DNA of 64,000 nucleotides, taken from Desulfosporosinus orientis DSM 765. Its GTDB lineage: Bacteria > Bacillota > Desulfitobacteriia > Desulfitobacteriales > Desulfitobacteriaceae. How positions within the stretch are numbered: position 1 is the stretch's first letter; every line of letters starts with the position of its first letter. This document shows positions 53,714 to 61,990 of this stretch, in pieces. Both the position numbers and the translations under genes were made by a program. Where the stretch lies: NCBI RefSeq assembly GCF_000235605.1, contig NC_016584.1, positions 298,001 through 362,000 on the forward strand. Direction: 5' to 3'. The notes beneath the pieces were generated by a model that was given only the letters and a program-made list of their open reading frames with translations, ran no database searches and was not told the origin of the DNA.

Positions 53714-53868
53714 ATTTTAAGTTCCGCTCTCATATATCTATTGGGCTTACGGTTCTGTAAGATTTGTATCGTAATCGCATCGGCCGACTAAGAGTCAGTT
53801 TCTGATAGCGAAGATGAGGATATGGAGAGATTCCGGCGGGAATTACAAGAGCCTATAGATTAGGTACC

Positions 53869-54162
53869 TCAAAGAAAATTTAAGAGAAATATTAGAGACA
53901 TTCCAATACCTAAGGTAGCCAAAATATTATGGCTTTTATAGGCTACAAATGCGGCTGCTATACCCGCAATCAGGTAATGATTGTTTAGACTAATATCCAA
54001 GTAGCCTTTAGAAAGAAGTAATGTGGGTACGATTAAAGTCGTCAATATGGCTAGAGGAACATATTTTAACCATTTATGCAGCCCTGCCGGTATCCCTGTC
54101 AATCGGAACAGTGCTAGAGCTCTGAATCTGGTGAAGTATGTAACAATGACCATGTTTACCAT
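53869..54162 (-). CDS. azlD: AzlD-type branched-chain amino acid export subunit
   Basis: 97 residues with three to four membrane helices: IVTYFTRFRALALF at the start, then LKYVPLAILTTLIVPTLLL (about 32-50), YLIAGIAAAFVAYKS and LATLGIGMSLIFLLNFL. This is the AzlD plan; AzlC and AzlD together form an exporter. The partner azlC upstream is reduced to a short remnant, so the protein may be non-functional. GGAGGAGG precedes the ATG. Confidence 0.8.
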   Translation of the reverse strand: MVNMVIVTYFTRFRALALFRLTGIPAGLHKWLKYVPLAILTTLIVPTLLLSKGYLDISLNNHYLIAGIAAAFVAYKSHNILATLGIGMSLIFLLNFL

Positions 54163-54262
54163 CCTCCTCCAATAGGCCGCCCATCAAACTAGCGGCCAGG
54201 CAGGCGATAATAATGTACCATTTTCCGGGCAGAAATGCACAGCCTGCTTCACTGTGGCCGAT
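54150..54262 (-). pseudogene. azlC: azlC C-terminal remnant
   Basis: A frame without start reads AFLPGKWYIIIACLAASLMG then GLLEE, the usual AzlC end, and overlaps the azlD start as in intact pairs. A stop precedes it and no more azlC sequence is found upstream. Confidence 0.7.
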
Positions 54263-54312
54263 TATCTAACTGTTTATAATTTCAGAGAATGTATTTAGGC
54301 AAGAATTTTTTA

Positions 54313-54379
54313 AAGGTACCTTAAAAATTATTGACAAAATACAAAGGCACTTTTATACTTAAAACAAGTAAGGTACCTT
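54313..54379 (+). promoter_or_regulatory. Sigma-A promoter with three operator palindromes
   Basis: TTGACA (54331-54336), 17 nt, TATACT (54354-54359). Palindrome AAGGTACCTT occurs at 54313-54322 and 54370-54379, and the related AAGGCACTTT at 54344-54353 inside the promoter spacer. Binding of the MarR-type product just downstream would block its own promoter; this is inferred from layout. Confidence 0.8.
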
Positions 54380-54405
54380 TGCATTTTGGGAAGGAGATCT
54401 GATCT

Positions 54406-55041
54406 ATGTATCAAGAAAATAATAATAAGTACGATTTGATTGAGCAATTTACACGCATTGAGTGGCTGCTTCACCGCTATCATCAGCAAAACCATACCCA
54501 GCATGGACCCATGGGAGATCCACGCAGAGGGCAAGGAAGAGTCCTGGCAATTCTTAAGATGAAGCCTGAAATCAGCCAAAAAGACTTATCCTATTTACTG
54601 GATATCCGTCAACAATCCCTGGGAGAGCTTCTTTATAAGTTGGAGAAAAACGGATACATTACCCGCACACCTTCGGAAACTGACCGTCGAGTTATGAATA
54701 TTCAGCTCACGAAAGAGGGAGCTGAAGCAACTGGGCAGGAGTTTAGCTTTGAACTGCTGTTTGAATGTTTGAGTGACGATGAACAACAAACTTTGGGCAG
54801 TTACCTCAGCCGCATCATTAAAACGATTGAAGCTCAGCTTAGTGACGAACAGCCGGAAAGAGACTTCGACCCCCGCTTTCAGGGAGGACACCACTTTGGC
54901 CGTTTTGGTCACGAGTTTCGGGGCAGAGGATTTGGGCCGCGTCATGAAGAGGGGCATCACGGCGATCGAGATCATGGTCCTCGTTTTGAAACGGGATGGG
55001 GGCATTCAAGGCCCTTTGGGCGCTATCCTTATGAAGAATAA
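54406..55041 (+). CDS. MarR-family regulator with Gly/His/Arg-rich tail
   Basis: 211 residues. A winged helix of the MarR type (about 10-140) has GQGRVLAILKMKPEISQKDL, SLGELLYKLEKNGYITR (recognition helix region, about 70-86) and TDRRVMNIQLTKEGAEA. After about residue 150 there is a tail rich in Gly, His, Arg and Phe (GGHHFGRFGHEFRGRGFG), unusual for the family, which may bind metal or nucleic acid. RBS AAGGAG before ATG. It is likely autoregulated through AAGGTACCTT sites. Targets unknown. Confidence 0.85.
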   Translation: MYQENNNKYDLIEQFTRIEWLLHRYHQQNHTQHGPMGDPRRGQGRVLAILKMKPEISQKDLSYLLDIRQQSLGELLYKLEKNGYITRTPSETDRRVMNIQLTKEGAEATGQEFSFELLFECLSDDEQQTLGSYLSRIIKTIEAQLSDEQPERDFDPRFQGGHHFGRFGHEFRGRGFGPRHEEGHHGDRDHGPRFETGWGHSRPFGRYPYEE

Positions 55042-55098
55042 AATCTCATAAAACAATAAAGAGATCATATACCTTATTAGGAGAGGGCTTCTTAAGGT

Positions 55099-55437
55099 AT
55101 GGTGATGATATTGTATGTTCTATTTAGCAGTATGATAAACCATTTTTTAATCTCTTTCGGTGTTGTTGTTGGTGCGAGCATCTTTGGTGGGATTGGAGCT
55201 GTGCTAACGAATGATCCACCCTTGAAAGCAATGCTTGATATCGCCAGTTCTATAAAGATTTGGGCGATAGCGGTAGCCTTAGACGGAACGTTTTCATCCT
55301 TTGCTGCCATCGAGAAAGGCTTATTTGAAGGTGAGGTTAAATCTATTGTAAAGCAAGCGATTTATGTTCTTACGGCTTTGTTGGGAGCAAATACAGGTTA
55401 TAGTGTTATTAAGCTAATCCAAAGGTGCACCGAATGA
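55099..55437 (+). CDS. ytrH: YtrH-like sporulation membrane protein
   Basis: 112 residues. The segment NHFLISFGVVVGASIFGGIG (about 14-33) with the following PPLKAMLDIASSIKIWAIAV matches YtrH, needed for efficient sporulation in Bacillus. Two or three membrane helices. ATG 55099 has AGGAGAGGG some 13 nt upstream; an internal ATG at 55132 is closest to the homologous start but lacks a ribosome site. It overlaps ytrI by 4 nt (ATGA). Confidence 0.85.
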   Translation: MVMILYVLFSSMINHFLISFGVVVGASIFGGIGAVLTNDPPLKAMLDIASSIKIWAIAVALDGTFSSFAAIEKGLFEGEVKSIVKQAIYVLTALLGANTGYSVIKLIQRCTE

Positions 55438-55907
55438 AACCACTAACAAAAAATGGCTTGAAACTAAAGTCTTGTTTTTTTGCGGGAATAATCGTCGGAG
55501 TAATAATTGGTGCTGCTGCACTGAATATCGTCATAAGTAATAGGATGGATTCTTTTTATAAACAAATTGCCTATCTTGAACAGATAATTCAGGATAAAAA
55601 CGCGATACTTGAGAAGTTCGAAAAAAACTTCAATACGAGGAGTCTCAGAATTAAACGTATTGACGTCGTCTTAGATTTTAGGGGAGATGAGATTGATAGG
55701 ATAAATATTGAAAAAAGTATCAAGGATAAGTACAGTTCACTACTTGGCAAAGAGGTCAATAGTATTGACCCGGAATTAATCATTGAAGTAGCAGACAAAA
55801 GAATTTTGAAGATTCAAGGCAAGGAGTATAAATTAAAAGCCAATAAATTGATCATAACTGAGGTTATGAAGATTTGGATCGGTATTGAACCGGTAACTGG
55901 GCCTTGA
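55434..55907 (+). CDS. ytrI: YtrI-like sporulation membrane protein
   Basis: 157 residues from ATG 55434, overlapping the ytrH stop. One N-terminal helix (about 15-36, CFFAGIIVGVIIGAAALNIV) precedes a short coiled coil (DSFYKQIAYLEQIIQDKNAI) and a beta-rich outer domain. Position and layout match YtrI, partner of YtrH in spore formers; sequence similarity is modest. Confidence 0.75.
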   Translation: MKPLTKNGLKLKSCFFAGIIVGVIIGAAALNIVISNRMDSFYKQIAYLEQIIQDKNAILEKFEKNFNTRSLRIKRIDVVLDFRGDEIDRINIEKSIKDKYSSLLGKEVNSIDPELIIEVADKRILKIQGKEYKLKANKLIITEVMKIWIGIEPVTGP

Positions 55908-55928
55908 CGGATAGCTTAAACAAAAAGG

Positions 55929-55968
55929 CTTGGACCTTCATTTAAAAATTATAAGGATCCAGGCCATT
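55929..55968 (+). terminator. Terminator-like hairpin
   Basis: GGCTTGGACCTT pairs with AAGGATCCAGGCC imperfectly around an A/T-rich loop just after ytrI. Confidence 0.6.
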
Positions 55969-56040
55969 TGTAATTACTTTTCTTTTGTGAGGCGGATAAA
56001 GTATTATAATGTTAAAAAACTAAGGCGAGAAGGGTAACCT

Positions 56041-56592
56041 ATGCAAGGCATAAAAATAAACCGTACTCTATATACATCAAAGCCCAGCGAGGCAAATCGT
56101 ACTAAGAAAGAAATGGAGACTTATGATCTCCTGGAGAAACTGGGGATTCACTATTTTAGGATAGATCATGAAGAAACGCCGTCTATAGAAGTTTGTAACG
56201 AAGTTGAAAAACTTTTAGACATCGAGATTTGCAAAAACCTTTTCCTATGCAATTCTCCCAAAACCAGCTTTTATCTCCTGATGATGCCAGGCCGAAAAAA
56301 GTTCAGAACCAAGGATTTATCCCGACAAATTAATTCATCCCGATTATCCTTTGCCGAGGCTGAAGATATGGAGAAGTATTTGAACATCATTCCCGGGTCA
56401 GTTAGTGTTTTGGGTCTGATGAATGATGTAAACCGATGTGTCAAACTGTTGATGGATAAGGAAGTTTTGAAAGCTGAATTCATCGGCTGCCATCCTTGTG
56501 TTAACACTTCTAGTTTAAAGATCAAGACATCAGACCTTTTGACGAAGTTTTTGCCCTATACCGGACATGAACTTACAATTGTGGAATTATGA
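56041..56592 (+). CDS. Prolyl-tRNA editing (ProX/YbaK-like) protein
   Basis: 183 residues, a single YbaK/aaRS-associated domain. It has GIHYFRIDHEETPS (about 36-49), LLMMPGRKKFRTKDLSR (about 79-95) and the C-terminal GCHPCVNTSSLKIKTSDLL (about 150-168), typical of free-standing deacylases that clear Ala-tRNA(Pro) or related mischarged tRNA. AAGGCGAGAAGGG lies upstream of ATG. Convergent with the nitroreductase gene, whose stop abuts its own. Confidence 0.85.
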   Translation: MQGIKINRTLYTSKPSEANRTKKEMETYDLLEKLGIHYFRIDHEETPSIEVCNEVEKLLDIEICKNLFLCNSPKTSFYLLMMPGRKKFRTKDLSRQINSSRLSFAEAEDMEKYLNIIPGSVSVLGLMNDVNRCVKLLMDKEVLKAEFIGCHPCVNTSSLKIKTSDLLTKFLPYTGHELTIVEL

Positions 56593-57201
56593 TCAAACCT
56601 CTTTAAGCAGGATTTGATTTATATCGATGCGCGGCCGGGGATTTGGGCTTTGGTCAGGATAGCCAAGAGGCAGTAAGGCTACGACATTATAGTTCTCGCC
56701 TAACCCTAAAATTTGTTTTACTTTCTCTTGATCAAACATCATAACCCAGCATGTGCCAAGGCCTAAATCCACTGCGCGCAAGGTAATATGATCGATGGCA
56801 ATAGCAGCATTTAAACGTAAGTAGGCTTCGGCAGTGGCTTTGTCCATGGGACTGCGTTTGACATAGCTTTCTGTATCTATAGTTTCCAGAGGAGTGTCTT
56901 TGAAGGCTCCGGCCTCCATAAGTTCCCGCGTACGATTTCCCAGACCACTAAGAGACTCTGTGTCCACACAGCAGGCGAGAATGACGGGTGCTTGGCTGAC
57001 AAAGGGTAAAGGAGTAGCTTCGCTCAATTGGGTGCGGGCGTTTTCACTTTTAATCACGACGAAACGAGTAGGCTGTAGATTGCTGCCGGATGGAGCGAGC
57101 CTGGCAGATTCTATAAGTTGGGTAATGTGTGATTCTGGGATAGGTTCTGGTTTGAATTTTCGGATGCTCCGCCGAGCTTTCATTGCTTCTAATAATTCCA
57201 T
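56593..57201 (-). CDS. Nitroreductase-family FMN protein
   Basis: 202 residues. MKARRSIRKFKPEPIPESHI (about 7-26) and ARLAPSGSNLQPTRFVVI (about 33-50) bind FMN; HITLRAVDLGLGTCWVMMFD and LLPLGYPDQSPNPRPR complete the fold. NAD(P)H-dependent reduction of nitro or related compounds is the family activity; the natural substrate is unknown. GAGGTAG lies upstream of ATG. Confidence 0.85.
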   Translation of the reverse strand: MELLEAMKARRSIRKFKPEPIPESHITQLIESARLAPSGSNLQPTRFVVIKSENARTQLSEATPLPFVSQAPVILACCVDTESLSGLGNRTRELMEAGAFKDTPLETIDTESYVKRSPMDKATAEAYLRLNAAIAIDHITLRAVDLGLGTCWVMMFDQEKVKQILGLGENYNVVALLPLGYPDQSPNPRPRIDINQILLKEV

Positions 57202-57336
57202 TTCGACTACCTCTTTTTCGTTTGATATTAATAGCTCTATGAGTATTGTATAGGGGAATAGTGTATGGCTGTTCTTCCGGGTTAACGATAGTATTAGAAA
57301 TGCAATAGCTGCTTATGCAATAATAGTTATTAATGA

Positions 57337-57542
57337 ATGGATCAAGACTATCAGACGAATCTTGACAGCGAGGGGCATAGAGTTATATATTTCTAATGCT
57401 CACCGAATTAGGCAAGGCGACATTAGCGAGTGCGGAGGGATTATGGAGGGAAGCGCAAGCCTCCTTGGAAAATTATTTGGGGGTCGATGAATTAGATAAC
57501 CTAAAAAAATTACTAGCCAAGCTGGAAGGGATAACTAAATGA
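57337..57542 (+). pseudogene. MarR-family regulator C-terminal remnant
   Basis: DQDYQTNLDSEGHRVIYF in one frame and, after a shift, LTELGKATLASAEGLWREAQ continuing ENYLGVDELDNLKKLL in another give the wing and dimer helix of a MarR protein. The N-terminal half is missing. The rest of 57202-57336 holds nothing recognised. Confidence 0.7.
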
Positions 57543-57557
57543 AAGGGTGGGCGTGAG

Positions 57558-58178
57558 ATGGAAACAAATTACCGAATTGCCTATGATAAATACTGGCAGG
57601 ATATTAAAAAGATGGTGCCGGAAGATATCGCAGCGCACCTTGACGTAACCTACTTAAAGGATACCCGACAATTTATAGTGACGTTTTTTGACAAAGAGTA
57701 TTTTGTTGATTACGATACGGAAAGAATCTATGGAAAAGTAGATGGGCGTGTTCCAGACATTAACGCAGCAATTATTATACTTAATTACCTTGCTTATGCT
57801 AAACCTCCTCGGGAAGGTGATAATAAGTGGGTTAGTCTGAAAGAATTGCCCAACGGCGGAATGCTCTTTTATCCTGCCTTTCATAAAGATTCCATCTTAG
57901 GTCTTGTTAAAGCTTTTGGGCATCAGTCTGAAAAATTATTAGAGTGTTCAGCTCCTTTAGGGGGAGTTTCTGTGGAGTTTGGAGATGCGTCGGCTGTGTT
58001 TAAAGCCTTTCCCGAAATTCCTTTGTGTGTGATTGTTTGGGAAGGGGATGAAGAAGTCCCTGCCAACGCCACGATTTTATTCCAAACCTCCATAGAATAC
58101 CGGCTGCATATTGAAAGTTCTATTGGCCTTGGCACGTATCTGGCAAGTCAGTTAAGGCGGAGGGCAAAATTATCGTAG
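57558..58178 (+). CDS. DUF3786 protein
   Basis: 206 residues resembling DUF3786 of anaerobic bacteria and archaea: AYDKYWQDIKKMVPEDIAAH at the start, YFVDYDTERIYGKVDGRVPD (about 49-68), LNYLAYAKPP, and a late WEGDEEVPANATILFQTS then YLHIESSIG-like end. Soluble; function unknown. GAAAGGGTGGG precedes ATG. A strong terminator follows. Confidence 0.8.
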   Translation: METNYRIAYDKYWQDIKKMVPEDIAAHLDVTYLKDTRQFIVTFFDKEYFVDYDTERIYGKVDGRVPDINAAIIILNYLAYAKPPREGDNKWVSLKELPNGGMLFYPAFHKDSILGLVKAFGHQSEKLLECSAPLGGVSVEFGDASAVFKAFPEIPLCVIVWEGDEEVPANATILFQTSIEYRLHIESSIGLGTYLASQLRRRAKLS

Positions 58179-58207
58179 CTAATAAAAAAGAAGTTCCATT
58201 ATGTAAG

Positions 58208-58266
58208 ACTAGACTCCTGTCGCAGAGAAACACTGATCATTCTGCATCAGGAGTCTAGTTGTTTTT
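58208..58266. terminator. Intrinsic terminator
   Basis: ACTAGACTCCTG pairs perfectly with CAGGAGTCTAGT (12 bp), followed by TGTTTTT. Confidence 0.85.
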
Positions 58267-58312
58267 AGCTGGCTGCCCTCGTCTAAAGGACTTGTCGGAA
58301 AGTTTTTAATAA

Positions 58313-58356
58313 CTTAAGAAGTTCTTAAGAATTATATTAAGATTTTCGTAAGATTT
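58313..58356 (+). promoter_or_regulatory. Likely response-regulator binding sites
   Basis: A 17-bp perfect palindrome CTTAAGAAGTTCTTAAG (58313-58329) is followed by repeats TAAGAATT (58326), TAAGATTT (58338) and TAAGATTT (58349), spaced 12 and 11 bp. One-turn spacing is typical of OmpR/PhoB-type binding, suggesting autoregulation. Confidence 0.55.
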
Positions 58357-58434
58357 AGTTGATATCATTTCCTTGAAGTTAATAATAAGGGTGTGATATT
58401 AATTGTATCAAAGAAGCTGTGGGAGTGATACATC

Positions 58435-59121
58435 ATGAATATCTTAGTTTGCGATGACGATAAAGAAATATGCGATGCCATAAAAATTTATTTAGAAAAC
58501 GAAGGGTATAAAATCCTTAAGGCTTTTAATGGAGCGGAAGCTTTGGAAGTGATTGATGAACATGAAATACATCTTGTCATTATGGATATAATGATGCCTC
58601 AAATGGATGGGTTAAGGGCGACAATGAAGATTCGAGAAGATAATAATATTCCCGTTATTATGCTTTCGGCGAAAACAGAAGATACCGACAAAATACTTGG
58701 CCTGAACATGGGGGCGGACGATTATATAACGAAACCCTTTAACCCGTTAGAGTTGATTGCCCGAGTGAAGTCCCAGCTGAGACGATATACAACCCTAGGG
58801 AGTCTGGATACCAAGAGTAATGTTTATAAAACTGGCGGGCTTGTTATTGATGACGAGCTGAAAACTATTACTGTGGACGGTGATGAAGTAAAATTGACCC
58901 CCGTTCAATATAAAATACTGAGACTTTTGACGGCGAATGCCGGAAGAGTCTTTTCCATTGATGAAATCTATGAGAAAGTATGGAAGGAAACAGCTTTTTG
59001 CCCGGAAAACACAGTAGCCGTTCATATCCGAAAAATCAGAGAAAAGATTGAGATAAATCCTAAAGAGCCTAAATATTTAAAGGTGGTATGGGGAATTGGA
59101 TATAAGGTGGAGAAAATATAG
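58435..59121 (+). CDS. OmpR-type response regulator
   Basis: 228 residues. The receiver (about 1-118) has VCDDDKEI, the phosphoacceptor Asp in LVIMDIMMPQMDGL (about residue 52) and MGADDYITKPFNPLELIARV with the conserved Lys. The C-terminal winged helix (about 130-228) has LTPVQYKILRLLTANAGRVF and NTVAVHIRKIREKIE. It is VanR-like in look. GGGAGTG lies before ATG. The kinase gene overlaps it by 26 nt. Confidence 0.92.
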   Translation: MNILVCDDDKEICDAIKIYLENEGYKILKAFNGAEALEVIDEHEIHLVIMDIMMPQMDGLRATMKIREDNNIPVIMLSAKTEDTDKILGLNMGADDYITKPFNPLELIARVKSQLRRYTTLGSLDTKSNVYKTGGLVIDDELKTITVDGDEVKLTPVQYKILRLLTANAGRVFSIDEIYEKVWKETAFCPENTVAVHIRKIREKIEINPKEPKYLKVVWGIGYKVEKI

Positions 59122-61204
59122 CCGGTCCATGGTAATGAAGATAGCAGTTTTCTTAATTGCAGTACTTAGTTTTAGCAGTGCTGCGACAATGTTTTTAAAT
59201 GTAGTTGTCCTTCATAGGGGAGATTTTGATATTGTTTTTGAAGACAGTTATTATCAAAGCCGGGATTACGGGCTTGCCGGTACAAATATCATTAGAGACC
59301 TCAAAACAATTCAGAGATTAAAGAATAAAGAAACTATCTTATCCGGTCAAACTCTTGACCAGGAGAGAATTAAAAATGCGGAAAACCAACTCTTTAATGA
59401 GTTTCAATATAACTCAAACAGCTATAACCCAAATGGAAAATATCAAGATAATTACAAGACCTTCTTAGAAGTCTATGCCGACAAAATTACCCAAGCAAAA
59501 AATGAGCTGATAAAACAAGATCTCAATGACTATAACCTGGCGCTGCAAGATTTAGCAAACTATCAGGGAATCATCTATTTTGCTAAGAAGGGTGAAACTG
59601 AATATACGAATAGCCCGAATAAAGCCAGAGACTATTTTAAGGCCCAGCCGTCATATATACTGTGGGATGGTTATGAAAGTGAAGTTTTTCCGCAAGAAGT
59701 TAAAGACAATAACCGGTATTATTGGCTTATTTCTAACAGTAATGATATTGAACAGCAGGATATCATTTATGTTGCCTATACAGATGAATATATCAATCCT
59801 AAACTTGTTGAATGGCAAGATAATAAGCAGTTTGCCACCCATAGTCTTTTTCAGTTAGGAGGACTACTACTGGTTCTGGCTGCGGCTTTGCTCTATCTAA
59901 TGGCAGTCATAGGAAGGAATCCTCAGGAAGAAGATGAAGAAATTCATTTAAATGTTTTAAACCGGATTTATAATGACGTTAATATAGGCCTATGTATTTT
60001 GTTAATTGCTTTGTGGGCTGCAGCTGTTAGTCAACTGGAACAGTATAAAAGCTATGAACTTTTCTTTTTTATAACTTTGTTAATCAGTAGCCTGGGCTTA
60101 TTACTGTTTCTATCCTTAGTAAAACATCTTAAGAACAAGACCTTTATAAAGAACACCTTGGTTTATAAAGTGGTTTATAAATTCATATATAAATTCGTTT
60201 TTAGAGTGGCTTATAAAGTAGTGACCTTTTTCAGAGATGTATATAATAGCGGAAGCACAGGGGTAAAGGTCATCTTAATTGTTGTGGGTTATCCTGTGCT
60301 CGCAGCAATAACTTTTTTTATCTTCCCAATAACTCTTGGGGCAGCAGCGTGGCTTGCTCTAAGGAAAGTCAAGGAATTCAATACGATCAAAGAAGGCGTG
60401 AAAAGAGTCAAAGAAGGGGATATCCACCACAGCATTAATATAGTGGGTGAAGGAGAGTTTGCCAGTCTTGCTGCAGATATAAACAGCATCACTGACGGTC
60501 TGTATAAAGCTGTTGATAATGAAATCAAGAGTGAGCGGTTAAAAACTGAATTAATTACCAATGTATCTCATGATATCCGAACTCCTTTGACCTCTATTAT
60601 TACTTACGTTGATTTATTAAAAAAGGAGAAGGAACCGGCAAAAATCGAAGGGTATTTGGAAATCATTGATCAGAAGTCCCAGCGCTTAAAAGTTTTGACG
60701 GATGATTTGTTTGAAGCGGCTAAAGCTTCCAGCGGAAATATCCAGGTCAATTTTGAAACTATTAATCTTATATCTCTCATAACCCAAGGTTTAGGCGAAC
60801 TGGATGACAAAATTCAAGAGCGGCAGTTAGATTTTAAACTTAGTTATCCCAATGATAAATTAATGATTAGTGCTGATGGCAAGTTGTTATGGAGAGCTAT
60901 CGAAAATTTGTTATCCAATATTTTTAAGTACGCTCTGCAAGGGTCTAGAGTCTATATTAATATTGCCAATTTAGAGAGTGAGGTAGCGTTAACGATTAAA
61001 AATATCTCGGCTTATGAGCTGAATATCTCTTCTGATGAGCTTATGGAACGGTTTAAAAGAGGAGATGAATCCAGAAGCAGCCAAGGCAGCGGCTTAGGGC
61101 TATCCATTGCCAAAAGTCTAATCGAACTGCAAAAAGGAAGTTTTAATATAGAAATTGATGGTGATTTATTTAAGGTAAACATTCAATTACCCCAGGCAGA
61201 TTAG
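59096..61204 (+). CDS. Multi-pass sensor histidine kinase
   Basis: 702 residues from TTG 59096 (GGTGGTATGGGG upstream); ATG 59129 would remove the positive residues before helix 1. One N-terminal helix (about 14-35), an outer sensor region (about 36-245), then four helices (about 253-275, 298-315, 321-345, 390-425), a HAMP-like link, the HisKA box NVSHDIRTPLTSIITY (His near 500) and the ATPase domain with ENLLSNIFKYA and GSGLGLSIAKSLIELQ. It pairs with the upstream regulator. The signal is unknown; the plan resembles kinases for cell-envelope stress or antibiotic sensing. Confidence 0.9.
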   Translation: MDIRWRKYSRSMVMKIAVFLIAVLSFSSAATMFLNVVVLHRGDFDIVFEDSYYQSRDYGLAGTNIIRDLKTIQRLKNKETILSGQTLDQERIKNAENQLFNEFQYNSNSYNPNGKYQDNYKTFLEVYADKITQAKNELIKQDLNDYNLALQDLANYQGIIYFAKKGETEYTNSPNKARDYFKAQPSYILWDGYESEVFPQEVKDNNRYYWLISNSNDIEQQDIIYVAYTDEYINPKLVEWQDNKQFATHSLFQLGGLLLVLAAALLYLMAVIGRNPQEEDEEIHLNVLNRIYNDVNIGLCILLIALWAAAVSQLEQYKSYELFFFITLLISSLGLLLFLSLVKHLKNKTFIKNTLVYKVVYKFIYKFVFRVAYKVVTFFRDVYNSGSTGVKVILIVVGYPVLAAITFFIFPITLGAAAWLALRKVKEFNTIKEGVKRVKEGDIHHSINIVGEGEFASLAADINSITDGLYKAVDNEIKSERLKTELITNVSHDIRTPLTSIITYVDLLKKEKEPAKIEGYLEIIDQKSQRLKVLTDDLFEAAKASSGNIQVNFETINLISLITQGLGELDDKIQERQLDFKLSYPNDKLMISADGKLLWRAIENLLSNIFKYALQGSRVYINIANLESEVALTIKNISAYELNISSDELMERFKRGDESRSSQGSGLGLSIAKSLIELQKGSFNIEIDGDLFKVNIQLPQAD

Positions 61205-61395
61205 GAAGGCGTTGACCTGCTTGTGATGGCATGCCGTGGGCAGACCTTTTGGCAGGCTAAGCAGCCTTTGCAGTTTTCCGGATGGTTAAGGCGGACGTTA
61301 CGATGGGCAAAGAAATGGATTTTCCCCAGCACGTCCTTAGGGCAAGCTGAGAGACATTGCCAACAGCCAATACATTGTCTGACGTTGATGCTGAT
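61201..61395 (-). pseudogene. Double [4Fe-4S] ferredoxin-like ORF without start codon
   Basis: 64 residues reading RQCIGCWQCLSACPKDVLGK then HPENCKGCLACQKVCPRHAI, with two complete CxxCxxCxxxCP motifs. The frame opens after a stop at 61396-61398 and has no ATG, GTG or TTG before the first cysteines; an ATG at 61403 is one frame off. Either a 1-nt error or deletion broke the 5' end. Its stop (61201-61203) overlaps the kinase stop on the other strand. Confidence 0.65.
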
Positions 61396-61431
61396 TCAGC
61401 CATGATACCGTTGATTTACTTCGAGAAAAAG

Positions 61432-61467
61432 AAAAGGAGTTGGTTGCAAATACAACTAACTCCTTTT
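61432..61467. terminator. Hairpin between ferredoxin ORF and MarR gene
   Basis: AAAAGGAGTTGGTTG pairs with CAACTAACTCCTTTT around a short loop, with one mismatch. It includes GTTG/CAAC half-sites like those of the operator at 61483. Confidence 0.65.
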
Positions 61468-61482
61468 ATAATTATCATAAAT

Positions 61483-61496
61483 GTTGCATCTGCAAC
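61483..61496 (+). promoter_or_regulatory. Probable MarR operator palindrome
   Basis: GTTGCATCTGCAAC is a perfect inverted repeat with a 2-nt centre, about 40 nt before the MarR start, and shares half-sites with the preceding hairpin. Probably controls the MarR-MFS pair. Confidence 0.55.
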
Positions 61497-61534
61497 TAAT
61501 TGGTTTTATTTTTGACATATGAGGAGATGCAAAC

Positions 61535-61990
61535 TTGAAAAATCACGAGGGTTCAATTGTAAAGTGTAATTCTGTTCTTTACCGGTATGGACAATCTTAT
61601 ATCTCTAAAAGGTTAGAGTTTTTAAATATAGGCAGTGGTCAATATGTGTTTCTAATGACCTTATTTCGTACGGGAGGGATTAGTCAAGAGGAACTATCCA
61701 AGTATTTAAGAATCGACAAAGGAACGACAGCGAAAGCGATAAAAAAGCTGGAAGAGGCAGGTTATGTAATACGAGAAATTGACTTAAGAGATAAACGGGC
61801 TTATAAGGTCTATTTGACACCTAAAGCTGTAGAGGTAATCTCCACCATACAAGCGGCTGCTAAAGAGTGGGAGAATATTATAACCTCCGGTTTATCAGAA
61901 GAAGAAAAACAGTGGGTGGAGAAAATTTTATTAAAAATGTCGGAAAACGGATATAACTTTAAGTTTGAAGATGAGGAGATAAACGAATGA
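61535..61990 (+). CDS. MarR-family regulator of the MFS efflux gene
   Basis: 151 residues from TTG 61535 with GAGGAG 8 nt upstream. A winged helix with GGISQEELSKYLRIDKGTTA (about 47-66), KAIKKLEEAGYVIREIDLRD (about 67-86) and KRAYKVYLTPKAVEV. It overlaps the MFS gene by 4 nt (ATGA), a common layout for a local repressor and its pump. The ligand is unknown. Confidence 0.9.
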   Translation: MKNHEGSIVKCNSVLYRYGQSYISKRLEFLNIGSGQYVFLMTLFRTGGISQEELSKYLRIDKGTTAKAIKKLEEAGYVIREIDLRDKRAYKVYLTPKAVEVISTIQAAAKEWENIITSGLSEEEKQWVEKILLKMSENGYNFKFEDEEINE

